A model generated the notes under the pieces. It was not told where the DNA came from, searched no databases, and saw only the letters and a list, made by a program, of their open reading frames with translations. The position numbers were made by a program, and so were the translations under genes. This document shows, in pieces, positions 1 to 7,471 of a stretch of DNA of 23,425 bases. Positions within the stretch are counted from its first letter, which is position 1, and the number at the start of each line of letters is the position of its first letter. The stretch comes from Candidatus Saccharimonadota bacterium. GTDB lineage: Bacteria; Patescibacteriota; Saccharimonadia; Saccharimonadales; Saccharimonadaceae. The stretch lies in the NCBI GenBank assembly GCA_905372495.1, contig CAJPPG010000010.1, positions 1 through 23,425 on the forward strand. Direction: 5' to 3'.

Positions 1-37
1 GTCAAAACCCATAGGGTTATTCAGAGACACTTTTCTT

Positions 38-46
38 TGCTATAAT
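38..46 (+). promoter_or_regulatory. Extended -10 promoter of prfB (leaderless)
   Basis: TGCTATAAT is an extended -10. Its last base is 6 bases before the ATG at 53, so the expected transcription start coincides with the start codon. No ribosome-binding site and no good -35 are visible. Confidence 0.7.
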
Positions 47-52
47 TACAAC

Positions 53-1135
53 ATGAATGATCTCGAAAAACGTCTCACCACTCTGCAAATCGACCTAGAT
101 AACACCTGGCAAAAACTCCAGATTGATCAAAAAATTGAAAATCTTAAAAATCTTGAACTCCAAATTTCTGAACCAGAAATTTGGCAAAATCCTGAACATG
201 CCAAAAAGGTAAATACCAATTTTAGTCGTCTCAAATCAGAAGTTGAGCCCTGGCAGGTTCTCAAAGTTCAAGCTTCCGACCTGTATGATATTATTGCCCT
301 CAAAGAAGCAGACTTATTAGAAGAAATCGATGACCAACTTTCTTCCATGGAACAAACTTTATTAGAACTCAAAAAGGCGCTTCGTTTTACGAACCCTTTA
401 GATGAGAAAAATGCCATTCTGCGCATTACTGCCGGTGTTGGTGGAACTGAAGCAATGGACTGGGCATCCATGCTCGAACGTATGTATCTACGTTATTTCG
501 AAAAAAATCATTTCAATGTCGAACTTATTGAACGTACTACTGGCGAGGAAGCAGGTATCAAAACCGCCGTTTATGAAATTTATGGTAATCACCCCTATGG
601 TAATCTAAAATCCGAACATGGTGTACATCGTCTAGTTAGACTTTCACCATTTAACGCTGACAATCTTCGCCAGACGTCCTTTTCTCTCGTCGAAATTTTA
701 CCCATTCTTGAAAGCGACGAAGACTATAAAATAGATGAAAAAGATCTTCGTATTGACACTTATCATGCTGGCGGCCACGGTGGCCAATCCGTTAACACCA
801 CCAACTCGGCCATCCGTATCACTCACCTCCCGACCAATACTGTTGTGGCCATTCAGAATGAAAGATCCCAGCTACAAAATCGCGAAAAGGCCATGGAAAT
901 TCTACGTGGCAAATTAATCATGATGCAGCAAGAACAACAAGCCGAATCCATTAATCAATTACGCGCCGGTGAATCCGCTAAATGGGGACAACAAATTCGA
1001 AACTACGTCTTACAACCATATAAATTAGTCAAAGACACTCGCACAAAATATGAAGAAACTGACGCCGACGCCGTTCTTAATGGTAAGATTGAAGGGTTTC
1101 TTGACGCATATCTTGAGTCACAAATCGGAAACTAA
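53..1135 (+). CDS. prfB: Peptide chain release factor 2 (RF2)
   Basis: A cytoplasmic class I release factor that recognises UGA and UAA in the ribosomal A site and triggers peptidyl-tRNA hydrolysis. The 360-residue protein has the N-terminal helical domain, then the RF2-type codon-recognition tripeptide SPF at residues 198-200 (RF1 would have PxT), then the catalytic GGQ at 243-245 in the context GGHGGQSVNTTNSAIRITH. Length is normal for the family. Unlike prfB of E. coli and many other bacteria, the frame is continuous through the place where the programmed +1 frameshift normally lies (near residues 22-24, WQKL|QID), so no in-frame TGA autoregulates it. The ATG lies only 6 bases after a TATAAT, so the mRNA is probably leaderless. 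ftsE follows after 72 bases with its own promoter. Confidence 0.96.
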   Translation: MNDLEKRLTTLQIDLDNTWQKLQIDQKIENLKNLELQISEPEIWQNPEHAKKVNTNFSRLKSEVEPWQVLKVQASDLYDIIALKEADLLEEIDDQLSSMEQTLLELKKALRFTNPLDEKNAILRITAGVGGTEAMDWASMLERMYLRYFEKNHFNVELIERTTGEEAGIKTAVYEIYGNHPYGNLKSEHGVHRLVRLSPFNADNLRQTSFSLVEILPILESDEDYKIDEKDLRIDTYHAGGHGGQSVNTTNSAIRITHLPTNTVVAIQNERSQLQNREKAMEILRGKLIMMQQEQQAESINQLRAGESAKWGQQIRNYVLQPYKLVKDTRTKYEETDADAVLNGKIEGFLDAYLESQIGN

Positions 1136-1190
1136 GTTATTAAAACTTTTCCATAGATTTGTCAAAAATCACTTTAGTTCATATTGTGTT

Positions 1191-1201
1191 TATGCTAAAA
1201 T
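1191..1201 (+). promoter_or_regulatory. Extended -10 promoter of ftsEX (leaderless)
   Basis: TATGCTAAAAT ends 6 bases before the ftsE ATG at 1208, the same spacing as at prfB. There is no Shine-Dalgarno sequence in between and no clear -35. Confidence 0.68.
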
Positions 1202-1207
1202 ATATGC

Positions 1208-2092
1208 ATGATATTGTTCGACCATGTCACCAAACATTATCACGGCGATAGCCGGGCTGCCCTTGATAACATCTCTATGCATATTGCTGCTAACGAGTTT
1301 GTCTTTCTGGTGGGTAAATCTGGTGCTGGTAAGTCCACTCTTCTAAAAATGATTACTAAAGAAGAGACCCCTGATTCAGGTAAAATTGTCATTGGTGGTA
1401 TTGATCTTGACTACGTTAAAAAGAAACACATCCCCAATTATCGTCGTCGCATTGGCGTAGTATTTCAAGACTACAAATTACTCCCTACCCGTACAGTCTA
1501 TGAAAACGTTGCCTTTGCACTCGAAATTGCTGGTATGAGCAATCATGAAATTGAAAGTACTGTACCAAAAGTTCTTGATCTAGTCGGACTCTCTGAAAAG
1601 GCCTACCGTTTTCCGGACAATCTTTCCGGTGGCGAAAGACAACGTGTTTCCATTGCTCGCTCCGTCGCCAGGCAGCCAAAGATTCTTATTGCCGACGAGC
1701 CAACGGGCAACCTAGATGTTTTAACCTCCAAAGAAATTATTGATTTATTACAAAAGATTAACGATTATGGTACCACGGTTTTAGTCACCACTCACGACGC
1801 AAGCATTGTTAATTTGCTTAAGAAACGTGTTATCACCATGAAAGACGGTAAAATTGTCTCCGACCAAAAAGACCATGGCATCTATCGTCTTGACGCCAAT
1901 AATGATGGTATTTCAAGTCTGCCTCATCCTGGCTATATGCGCGCCACCTCCTACCTCTCCCCAGAAGAGAATTATCAACGTCAGAACAATCACACTTCAA
2001 TCAACAAAACCTCTTCGATTACCATTCATACAACTGAAAATTTAGACATTAATGAAAATAAAATACCAAAGCGTCGTCGTCTAATTCAATAG
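1208..2092 (+). CDS. ftsE: Cell division ABC transporter ATP-binding protein FtsE
   Basis: The cytoplasmic ATPase of the FtsEX complex, which couples ATP hydrolysis to activation of septal peptidoglycan hydrolases. All ABC motifs are intact: Walker A GKSGAGKST (36-44), Q-loop VFQDYKLL, signature LSGGERQR (139-146), Walker B ILIADEP (159-165) and the H-loop histidine at 196. At 294 residues it is about 65-70 longer than a typical FtsE. The extra C-terminal tail is polar, Asn/Thr-rich, and ends in a basic patch (KRRR). ftsX starts 7 bases after the stop, so the two form an operon. The tail might be a species-specific contact; no known domain was recognised in it. Confidence 0.95.
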   Translation: MILFDHVTKHYHGDSRAALDNISMHIAANEFVFLVGKSGAGKSTLLKMITKEETPDSGKIVIGGIDLDYVKKKHIPNYRRRIGVVFQDYKLLPTRTVYENVAFALEIAGMSNHEIESTVPKVLDLVGLSEKAYRFPDNLSGGERQRVSIARSVARQPKILIADEPTGNLDVLTSKEIIDLLQKINDYGTTVLVTTHDASIVNLLKKRVITMKDGKIVSDQKDHGIYRLDANNDGISSLPHPGYMRATSYLSPEENYQRQNNHTSINKTSSITIHTTENLDINENKIPKRRRLIQ

Positions 2093-2099
2093 GAGCATC

Positions 2100-3119
2100 A
2101 TGTCAAAAAAATCCAAAGAAACAACCATTGACCGCCTAAAAACCATGTCTAAAAATAGTCGTGGTAATTTCCTACGTAACAGCTTACGTATTCTTAAATA
2201 TGGTGTTATCGGTTATGGACGCAATATCTGGCTCTCAATCACTTCGACTTTTGTCATGACTCTTACTCTCATTCTTCTTTTCGTTACCGTCATTGCCAGC
2301 ATAATTCTCTCTGCCACCGCTGATCGTATGCGCGACAAAATTGACATCACCATCTTCTTTAAGCCAGGCACTGAAGTTGCTGTGCTCCAAGAAATGGCAG
2401 ATATTATCAAAAAAGATGCCAACGTTAAAACCACCGAATATTCTACTTCCGAACAGGAATACAATAAGGTCATAGAAGACGCTAAAAAAACTGGTGATGC
2501 CGCCCTACTTGCAACCCTAAATGACGAAGACATGAAAGAGGCAATGCTTAAATCCATGCAATCTACATTACGCATTAAGGTCTATAATGCCGATCATCTT
2601 GATAATATCAAAGAAATCGTCAACACCAACCCCACCTTCAAAGAAAATCTCGATAGCAAAAGAGAACCAACTTACAACACAAATAATACTGCCATCGAAA
2701 CTATTGCTTCTTGGGCAAATATTGCAAAAACCGGTGGCTTTGCACTCTCTGGTATCTTCCTCGTTATTTCAATTCTTGTTATTTTTAACACCATCCGTAT
2801 GGCCATTTACTCTCGAAGTGAAGAAATTTATATGGAAAAATTAGTTGGCGCCGACAATCACTTCGTACGAGGTCCGTTCTTAGTCGAGGCAATGATTTCT
2901 GGCATCCTAGCCGGCATCTTTGCCACCGTTCTCGGTTTTCTCACCTTTGGTTTTGCCGCACCAAAACTCGCCTCATACGATATTAACATTAGCGAGATCA
3001 GCAGAATCATTTATTCACCTAGCTATTTTCTAGTAGCTCTCACCCTCATTCTCCTTGGCATTATCATCGCCTTTACATCTTCCAGACTAGCTGTTTCTAA
3101 ATATCTTAAAAGAGTTTAA
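2100..3119 (+). CDS. ftsX: Cell division ABC transporter permease FtsX
   Basis: The membrane partner of FtsE; it passes the ATPase signal through an extracytoplasmic domain to cell-wall hydrolases. The 339 residues show the FtsX plan: a cytoplasmic N-terminus, TM1 about 45-70, an extracytoplasmic domain about 71-210, TM2 about 212-233, TM3 about 262-285 and TM4 about 307-328. The conserved cytoplasmic segment after TM2 (ARr-EI-iMkLVGA...iR-PF-vEg in the family) reads SRSEEIYMEKLVGAD...VRGPFLVEA at about 238-264. An AGGAG site four bases before the ATG and the short gap to ftsE indicate coupled translation. The CHAP hydrolase downstream is the likely partner. Confidence 0.95.
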   Translation: MSKKSKETTIDRLKTMSKNSRGNFLRNSLRILKYGVIGYGRNIWLSITSTFVMTLTLILLFVTVIASIILSATADRMRDKIDITIFFKPGTEVAVLQEMADIIKKDANVKTTEYSTSEQEYNKVIEDAKKTGDAALLATLNDEDMKEAMLKSMQSTLRIKVYNADHLDNIKEIVNTNPTFKENLDSKREPTYNTNNTAIETIASWANIAKTGGFALSGIFLVISILVIFNTIRMAIYSRSEEIYMEKLVGADNHFVRGPFLVEAMISGILAGIFATVLGFLTFGFAAPKLASYDINISEISRIIYSPSYFLVALTLILLGIIIAFTSSRLAVSKYLKRV

Positions 3120-3132
3120 TATTATTTTCCTT

Positions 3133-3197
3133 TTGACATCGAATAATTCTTATGTTAAAATTTTTATGAAAAATATAACGTCCTGAAAGGAGGTTAC
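3133..3197 (+). promoter_or_regulatory. Strong sigma-70-type promoter and RBS of the CHAP hydrolase gene
   Basis: A consensus -35 TTGACA (3133-3138), a 17-base spacer and an extended -10 TATGTTAAAAT (3151-3161) are followed by a short leader with AAAGGAGG (3186-3193) four bases before the ATG. It is one of the few promoters here with both a consensus -35 and a strong ribosome-binding site, suggesting high expression. Confidence 0.8.
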
Positions 3198-4412
3198 ATG
3201 ACAAAAATCAAAACAACCACTAGTAAGAAAAAGAAGAACAAAAACCCAAAATATAAGAACTTCTTTATTTTTACAGTTATTTTTGTCACTCTCGTCACAT
3301 CTCTACCCAACCTATTTTCTAACGACAAATCAGCTTCCGCCATCGAGAACGAAGCCTATTGTACGTCAAGCGCCTGTCGTGCAGCTAAAAAAGCCGAAAA
3401 TGAAGCTGTCGCTAAAGCCAATGAGGCCTCCAAAGCAGCTACCACTCTTGAAGGCGAAGTGGAACGCTTACAGCAAGAAATCAGCATGTATGAAGCTCGA
3501 ATCAAAACCAACGAAGCTGAAGCCGAAGACCTTAAACAAAAAATTGAAGAGAGCACCAAGAAACTGAAGCTCCAACAGCAAGCTTTAGCCAACCTCCTAA
3601 TCGACATGCACTTTGAAGAAAAAGGTGATGCTATTATGATTTTAGCCGGCTCTAAATCAATTTCTGATTTTGCAGAACGTCAAACCCGCGTCGATACTGC
3701 CAAGAGTCAAGTCACGATTTCCGCTCAAACTGTCAAAAGTATTAAGCAGGACCTCGAAAAACAAAAGGTCGAAGTTGAACGTGTCATCGCTGATCAGCAA
3801 ATTCAAAGAAAAGCTATCGAAGACAAGAAAATCGAACAGCAAACTCTGATTATTAAATATCGCGACAATGCCGCCGCCTTCGCCCTTGAAGCTGCTACTT
3901 CTCGTGAAGAAAAAATCAAACTTATTAATCAGGAATATCAGAACCACCTACTCAGTCTACGTAATCGTGGTGGTTTCGGTACTGTCGCTGATGGTTATAA
4001 CAGCTACGAAGCCTTTATTGGTAACTACGGTTTTGCCTGTCCTCGTGATAATATTCGTGGTATTCTCGACACCTATTACACCTGTCAATGTACCAGCTAT
4101 GCTGCCTATAAAGCAGTCGAATACTGGGGTCCTCGCGTCCGCGTCACAGGTTGGGGTAATGCCTATAGTTGGGCCTCTGCCGCCAGGTCTCTTGGCTACC
4201 GCGTAGACCGTATTCCAAGTGCTAATTCTATTGGTCAAACCGCTTCTGGAGCTTGGGGTCATGTATTTTGGGTAGAATCTGTTAATGCTAATGGAACTAT
4301 CAATGTCTCTGAATACAACAACGCCTATTCCTCAAGATCAGGTCAATGGGGTGACTTCGGCTATCGTGTTGGCGTTAATCCTTCCGAGTATTATTTTATT
4401 CACTTTGACTAA
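3198..4412 (+). CDS. Secreted coiled-coil CHAP-domain peptidoglycan hydrolase (PcsB-like)
   Basis: A probable septal peptidoglycan hydrolase acting outside the membrane, the expected effector of FtsEX. A basic N-terminus and a hydrophobic segment (about residues 22-41) form a signal peptide or anchor. Residues about 65-255 are a long Ala/Glu/Lys-rich coiled coil like that of PcsB/CwlO/EnvC. The C-terminal CHAP domain (about 280-404) has the nucleophile Cys298 in CQCTSYAAY, His355 in WGHVFWVE, and a following Glu/Asn in SEYN. The total of 404 residues fits PcsB-type proteins. The position just after ftsEX is the classic Gram-positive context. Whether it cleaves as an amidase or an endopeptidase cannot be told from the sequence. 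Confidence 0.9.
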   Translation: MTKIKTTTSKKKKNKNPKYKNFFIFTVIFVTLVTSLPNLFSNDKSASAIENEAYCTSSACRAAKKAENEAVAKANEASKAATTLEGEVERLQQEISMYEARIKTNEAEAEDLKQKIEESTKKLKLQQQALANLLIDMHFEEKGDAIMILAGSKSISDFAERQTRVDTAKSQVTISAQTVKSIKQDLEKQKVEVERVIADQQIQRKAIEDKKIEQQTLIIKYRDNAAAFALEAATSREEKIKLINQEYQNHLLSLRNRGGFGTVADGYNSYEAFIGNYGFACPRDNIRGILDTYYTCQCTSYAAYKAVEYWGPRVRVTGWGNAYSWASAARSLGYRVDRIPSANSIGQTASGAWGHVFWVESVNANGTINVSEYNNAYSSRSGQWGDFGYRVGVNPSEYYFIHFD

Positions 4413-4438
4413 ACTAGCCGCGCCCATAATGCTTCTGC

Positions 4439-4449
4439 TATGCTATAAT
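4439..4449 (+). promoter_or_regulatory. Extended -10 promoter of the S41 protease gene (leaderless)
   Basis: TATGCTATAAT ends 7 bases before the ATG at 4457. No -35-like hexamer stands at the usual distance and no ribosome-binding site is present. Confidence 0.7.
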
Positions 4450-4456
4450 AAAAGCT

Positions 4457-5644
4457 ATGAATAAGCAGAAGAAGCAAGTTAATCTTAGTACTACAATTTT
4501 TTCCAGTTTAATTACCCTTGCTGTTGGTATATTTCTAGGATCTAATTGGAATAATTTATATCTTCAATTTTCACCATACATCAATCCTGCTCAGAAAATT
4601 ACAAGCAATATAAAATGGGACGACTTAAACGAGGTTTATTCACAAATCTCCTCAAACTTCGATGGGAGTATTGACAAAACCCAGCTCATTGAAGGCGCTA
4701 AGAAAGGCCTAACTGCCGCTCTTGCTGACCCATACACTGTCTATTATGACTCAAAAGAAGCAGCCGAATTTAAGTCTGATTTAAAGGGTGAAATTAAAGA
4801 AGCCGGCGTCGGTATCGAAATGATGAAACAAGGTGACTATGTAGTTGTTACACGCACCTTGCCAGATAACCCGGCAAGAAAAGCTGGCGTTCATGCTGGC
4901 GACGTTATATTTGCCATCAATGGCGAAGAGGTTTGGGATAAAGATACTGAAATCATTGCCAGTAAGTTACGTGGCGCTTCTGGAGAAAAAGTAAAACTCA
5001 CCGTCGCTCGTGACAAACAAAAACTTGATTTTGAACTAGTTCGAGAAAAGATTAACAATGTTTCCGCCGACATCTCCTATCAAGACAAAACTGCTATTAT
5101 TTCTGTCTATCGTTTTAGTGAAGATACGGGAACTCTCGTACAGTCCTTTACTAAGGATTTCAAAAATAGGGGAATCAACAAAGTTATCCTTGACCTTAGA
5201 AATAATGGCGGTGGCTATGTCACTGCAGCACGTGACCTCTTATCTCTCTGGCTAGACGGCGATAAGATCCTTACTCAAAAGTCCGCCACCATCGGACAAA
5301 CCATCACTTACGCCAAGCGCGGCGAAGCTTCTTTAAAAGACATGAAGACTATTATACTGGTCAATAACGCCACGGCCTCAGCTTCTGAAATTGTTGCCGG
5401 CGCCCTAAAGGACTATAAGAAAGCCACTATCGTAGGAACCAAGACCTACGGCAAGGGTGTTGTTCAGACCATGCTCGAACTCTCTGGAGGCTCACTCCTC
5501 AAAATCACCACTGCGCATTGGTATACTCCAGAAGGACAAACGATTAATAAAACTGGTATCACCCCCGATATTGAGGTAGAACGTTCATATAGCGACATCA
5601 ATTCCGGCAAAGATCCTCAATTAGATAAAGCCAAAACCCTATAA
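4457..5644 (+). CDS. S41-family C-terminal processing protease (CtpA/CtpB-like)
   Basis: A membrane-anchored serine protease on the outer face of the membrane. A single N-terminal hydrophobic segment (about 10-29) anchors it. A PDZ domain follows (about 110-195; AGVGIEM...NPARKAGVHAGDVIFAINGEEV), then the S41 catalytic core. The Ser/Lys dyad is Ser308 in TASASEIVAGAL and Lys333 in TYGKGVVQ, 25 residues apart as in Prc/CtpA. LDLRNNGGG (about 245-253) is the conserved core strand. There is no C-terminal peptidoglycan-binding domain. In Bacillus a ctpB gene sits beside ftsEX, so it may process or control the CHAP hydrolase or another envelope protein; the substrate is unknown. Confidence 0.93.
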   Translation: MNKQKKQVNLSTTIFSSLITLAVGIFLGSNWNNLYLQFSPYINPAQKITSNIKWDDLNEVYSQISSNFDGSIDKTQLIEGAKKGLTAALADPYTVYYDSKEAAEFKSDLKGEIKEAGVGIEMMKQGDYVVVTRTLPDNPARKAGVHAGDVIFAINGEEVWDKDTEIIASKLRGASGEKVKLTVARDKQKLDFELVREKINNVSADISYQDKTAIISVYRFSEDTGTLVQSFTKDFKNRGINKVILDLRNNGGGYVTAARDLLSLWLDGDKILTQKSATIGQTITYAKRGEASLKDMKTIILVNNATASASEIVAGALKDYKKATIVGTKTYGKGVVQTMLELSGGSLLKITTAHWYTPEGQTINKTGITPDIEVERSYSDINSGKDPQLDKAKTL

Positions 5645-5647
5645 ATT

Positions 5648-5656
5648 TGTTATAAT
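5648..5656 (+). promoter_or_regulatory. Extended -10 promoter of the glutaredoxin-like gene
   Basis: TGTTATAAT ends 9 bases before the ATG at 5666, leaving a leader of about 0-3 bases. It begins just after the S41 stop codon. Confidence 0.6.
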
Positions 5657-5665
5657 AAAACCGTT

Positions 5666-5893
5666 ATGATAAAAGTTTATACCACACCTACATGTATTTA
5701 TTGCCACGCCCTAGTTAACTGGCTTAATGAAGAGGGGATTGAATACCAAGAATTCGATGCAACATCAATGCCTGGTATTACCACTGTCCCCGTCACTATC
5801 ATCACTGACCATGAAGACAAAAATCCTGTTCAAATTATTGGTTTTGATCGCGAAGCTATCACTGAGGCCCTAAGTCAATTAAAAGAACAATAA
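5666..5893 (+). CDS. Glutaredoxin/NrdH-like thioredoxin-fold protein
   Basis: A small cytoplasmic dithiol redox protein of 75 residues. The active site is CIYC (residues 10-13) right after the first strand. The cis-proline loop TTVP (about 39-42) and a C-terminal GFDREAI segment fit a glutaredoxin/NrdH fold. Length is typical for the single-domain YruB/NrdH group. The electron donor and target are not evident. A ribonucleotide reductase lies about 4.4 kb downstream, but that one is the anaerobic class, so a link is only a possibility. The alpha/beta hydrolase follows after 55 bases. Confidence 0.85.
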   Translation: MIKVYTTPTCIYCHALVNWLNEEGIEYQEFDATSMPGITTVPVTIITDHEDKNPVQIIGFDREAITEALSQLKEQ

Positions 5894-5948
5894 ATTCACG
5901 AAGATCCCACCTAGAAATCCTAAGAAAACTAAAGTTAGAAAGGAAATT

Positions 5949-6683
5949 GTGCAGAAGAAGCCTCCACTTTTATTTGTTCACGGTTTTCGCGGCAATCATC
6001 TTGGATTATTTGATATAATTCAAAATTTTGAAACTCTCGGCTACGAAGTTTATTGTCCAGATATTCCTCCAGCCTTTAATACTCAAGACGAAGTGCTTCC
6101 CGCGCTTAAAGATTTTACCGTCGAGGCCTATGCCACCTGGTTAGCTGATTATATTCTAGATAATAAATTAGACCACCCGATTCTGATCGGTCACTCGATG
6201 GGCTCGCTCATCGTTGCTGCTACTGCCGAGAAATACCCAAATTTAATCCATCAAAAGGTTTTCTTTCTTTCGCCCATATCCGAACCTACCCCGAAGTTTC
6301 TTCGCCCCATCATTCCCTTAATTGCCTTTGTCCCCAACAAGCTTGTTTGTTACATTGTTACTAGATATTTAATTGGTACGCTTGGTAAGAATCAACTTCC
6401 GAAGATTCTTAATCTTACATATCAATGTGCCAAAAAGTTCACCAGCATCCCTGATGAAATTAAAGCCGCAAAATTTTCAGTTTCTCATTCTATATCTGAT
6501 TTTAACTTCAATAAAGACTGCTATTTTATCGCCGGCACCGAAGATAAACTCAATCGTCAAGAACAAACCAAGAAAACCGCAGCCAAATATAACGCCAAGG
6601 TGCATTTTATAAAAAAATCAGGACACCTCATCAATTACGAAGTACCTGATCAACTTTCTGAAATTATTCAAAGTTATCTCTAG
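5949..6683 (+). CDS. Alpha/beta-fold hydrolase (esterase/lipase-like)
   Basis: A 244-residue cytoplasmic-type alpha/beta hydrolase with no signal peptide. The oxyanion motif HGFRG is at residues 11-15, the nucleophile elbow GHSMG places Ser83, the acid is Asp199 in GTEDKL, and the base is His226 in KSGHLINYE, so the triad is complete. A lid-like hydrophobic insertion lies at about 115-165. The start is GTG with an AAAGGA site about six bases upstream; no promoter of its own is clear, so it probably reads through from the glutaredoxin-like gene. The substrate is unknown. It converges on the deaminase gene with only 20 bases between stop codons. Confidence 0.88.
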   Translation: MQKKPPLLFVHGFRGNHLGLFDIIQNFETLGYEVYCPDIPPAFNTQDEVLPALKDFTVEAYATWLADYILDNKLDHPILIGHSMGSLIVAATAEKYPNLIHQKVFFLSPISEPTPKFLRPIIPLIAFVPNKLVCYIVTRYLIGTLGKNQLPKILNLTYQCAKKFTSIPDEIKAAKFSVSHSISDFNFNKDCYFIAGTEDKLNRQEQTKKTAAKYNAKVHFIKKSGHLINYEVPDQLSEIIQSYL

Positions 6684-6703
6684 CTTAAAATCATTTCTAG
6701 TAT

Positions 6704-7267
6704 CTAATCCGTCACCCAACGAATCAAATTCTTATACTCCACCGAGTCTTTATCGTAGGTATCTAAAATATCTTGAGTGTAAGTTTTCCCGTTTGAAATA
6801 TTTAACGTCTCTACGTCTGGACAAGATGCTAATAGTCGAATAATTGCCTCATCTGTATCTATATTAGTCATTGATTTCTTTTCACCACTTCGATAAGAAG
6901 CGACTCGCAATTCTTTATATACAAAACGTTTAATTCCAGCCTGCAAACAATATTTTAAGCAATTTTCGCAGGTCGCCATCTTATTATATAAAGTACAGCC
7001 AGTTAAATCCCTCCCCGCGAAGATTACGGCATTCATTTCGGAATGAATCGCAAAATAATATTTCATTGGACGCTCAGAAAGCGTCATTTTTGATTCATCT
7101 GCCCCCTGAATCGTACCATTATAACCAAAAGAAACTGGTCTCCTGCGCGCATCAACAATCACGCATCCATTTTGTGAAGAAGGATCTTTTGAACGTTTTG
7201 CCACTTCCTCAGCAATTCCCATAAAATAATTATCCCAGTCTCTATGTTTCTGCATCTCTGAATTCAT
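6704..7267 (-). CDS. dCMP deaminase family protein (ComEB-like)
   Basis: A zinc-dependent cytidine/deoxycytidylate deaminase converting dCMP to dUMP, the precursor for dTMP synthesis. With the ATG at 7267 it has 187 residues. Zinc ligands are His75 in HSEMNA, with the proton-shuttling Glu77, and Cys100/Cys103 in CENC; the usual proline before the first Cys is absent. An upstream GTG in frame (7270) is possible, but AGGAG lies four bases before the ATG, the same spacing as at ftsX and the CHAP gene, so the ATG was chosen. ComEB of competence operons belongs to this family, and a ComEC homologue lies elsewhere in the window, but the genes are not adjacent. A pyrimidine-salvage role is the safest reading. 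Confidence 0.9.
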   Translation of the reverse strand: MNSEMQKHRDWDNYFMGIAEEVAKRSKDPSSQNGCVIVDARRRPVSFGYNGTIQGADESKMTLSERPMKYYFAIHSEMNAVIFAGRDLTGCTLYNKMATCENCLKYCLQAGIKRFVYKELRVASYRSGEKKSMTNIDTDEAIIRLLASCPDVETLNISNGKTYTQDILDTYDKDSVEYKNLIRWVTD

Positions 7268-7284
7268 CACACTCCTTTTCTAAG

Positions 7285-7313
7285 ACTCTACCCTAGTCAT
7301 ACTTTTCTGTCAA
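7285..7313 (-). promoter_or_regulatory. Promoter of the dCMP deaminase gene
   Basis: Read on the minus strand: TTGACA (7313-7308), a 17-base spacer, and TAGAGT (7290-7285). The transcript would start about 10 bases before the AGGAG ribosome-binding site. Confidence 0.6.
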
Positions 7314-7471
7314 TTATATCTTGCTTATGATAAGTGTTATTTACAACAGTGAACAGGGATAAATACCATTTTATAGAATTAAATTACTGTTAAAACCTTG
7401 TTTTCTTCACTGAATCAATACATACTAAATTTAACCTTTTCTAAACCTAAATCTATCTTGGGATCTTATTT

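Noticed and set aside
7319..7334. CTTGCTTATGATAA, repeated on the minus strand near 18484-18497, a possible shared regulatory element
   Set aside because: Only about 14 bp, AT-rich, and in unrelated contexts; it may just resemble an extended -10.
7340..7471. Candidate promoters for the cutinase gene (TAGAAT near 7374, TATCTT near 7454)
   Set aside because: None has a convincing -35, extended -10 or ribosome-binding site, so no promoter was annotated.
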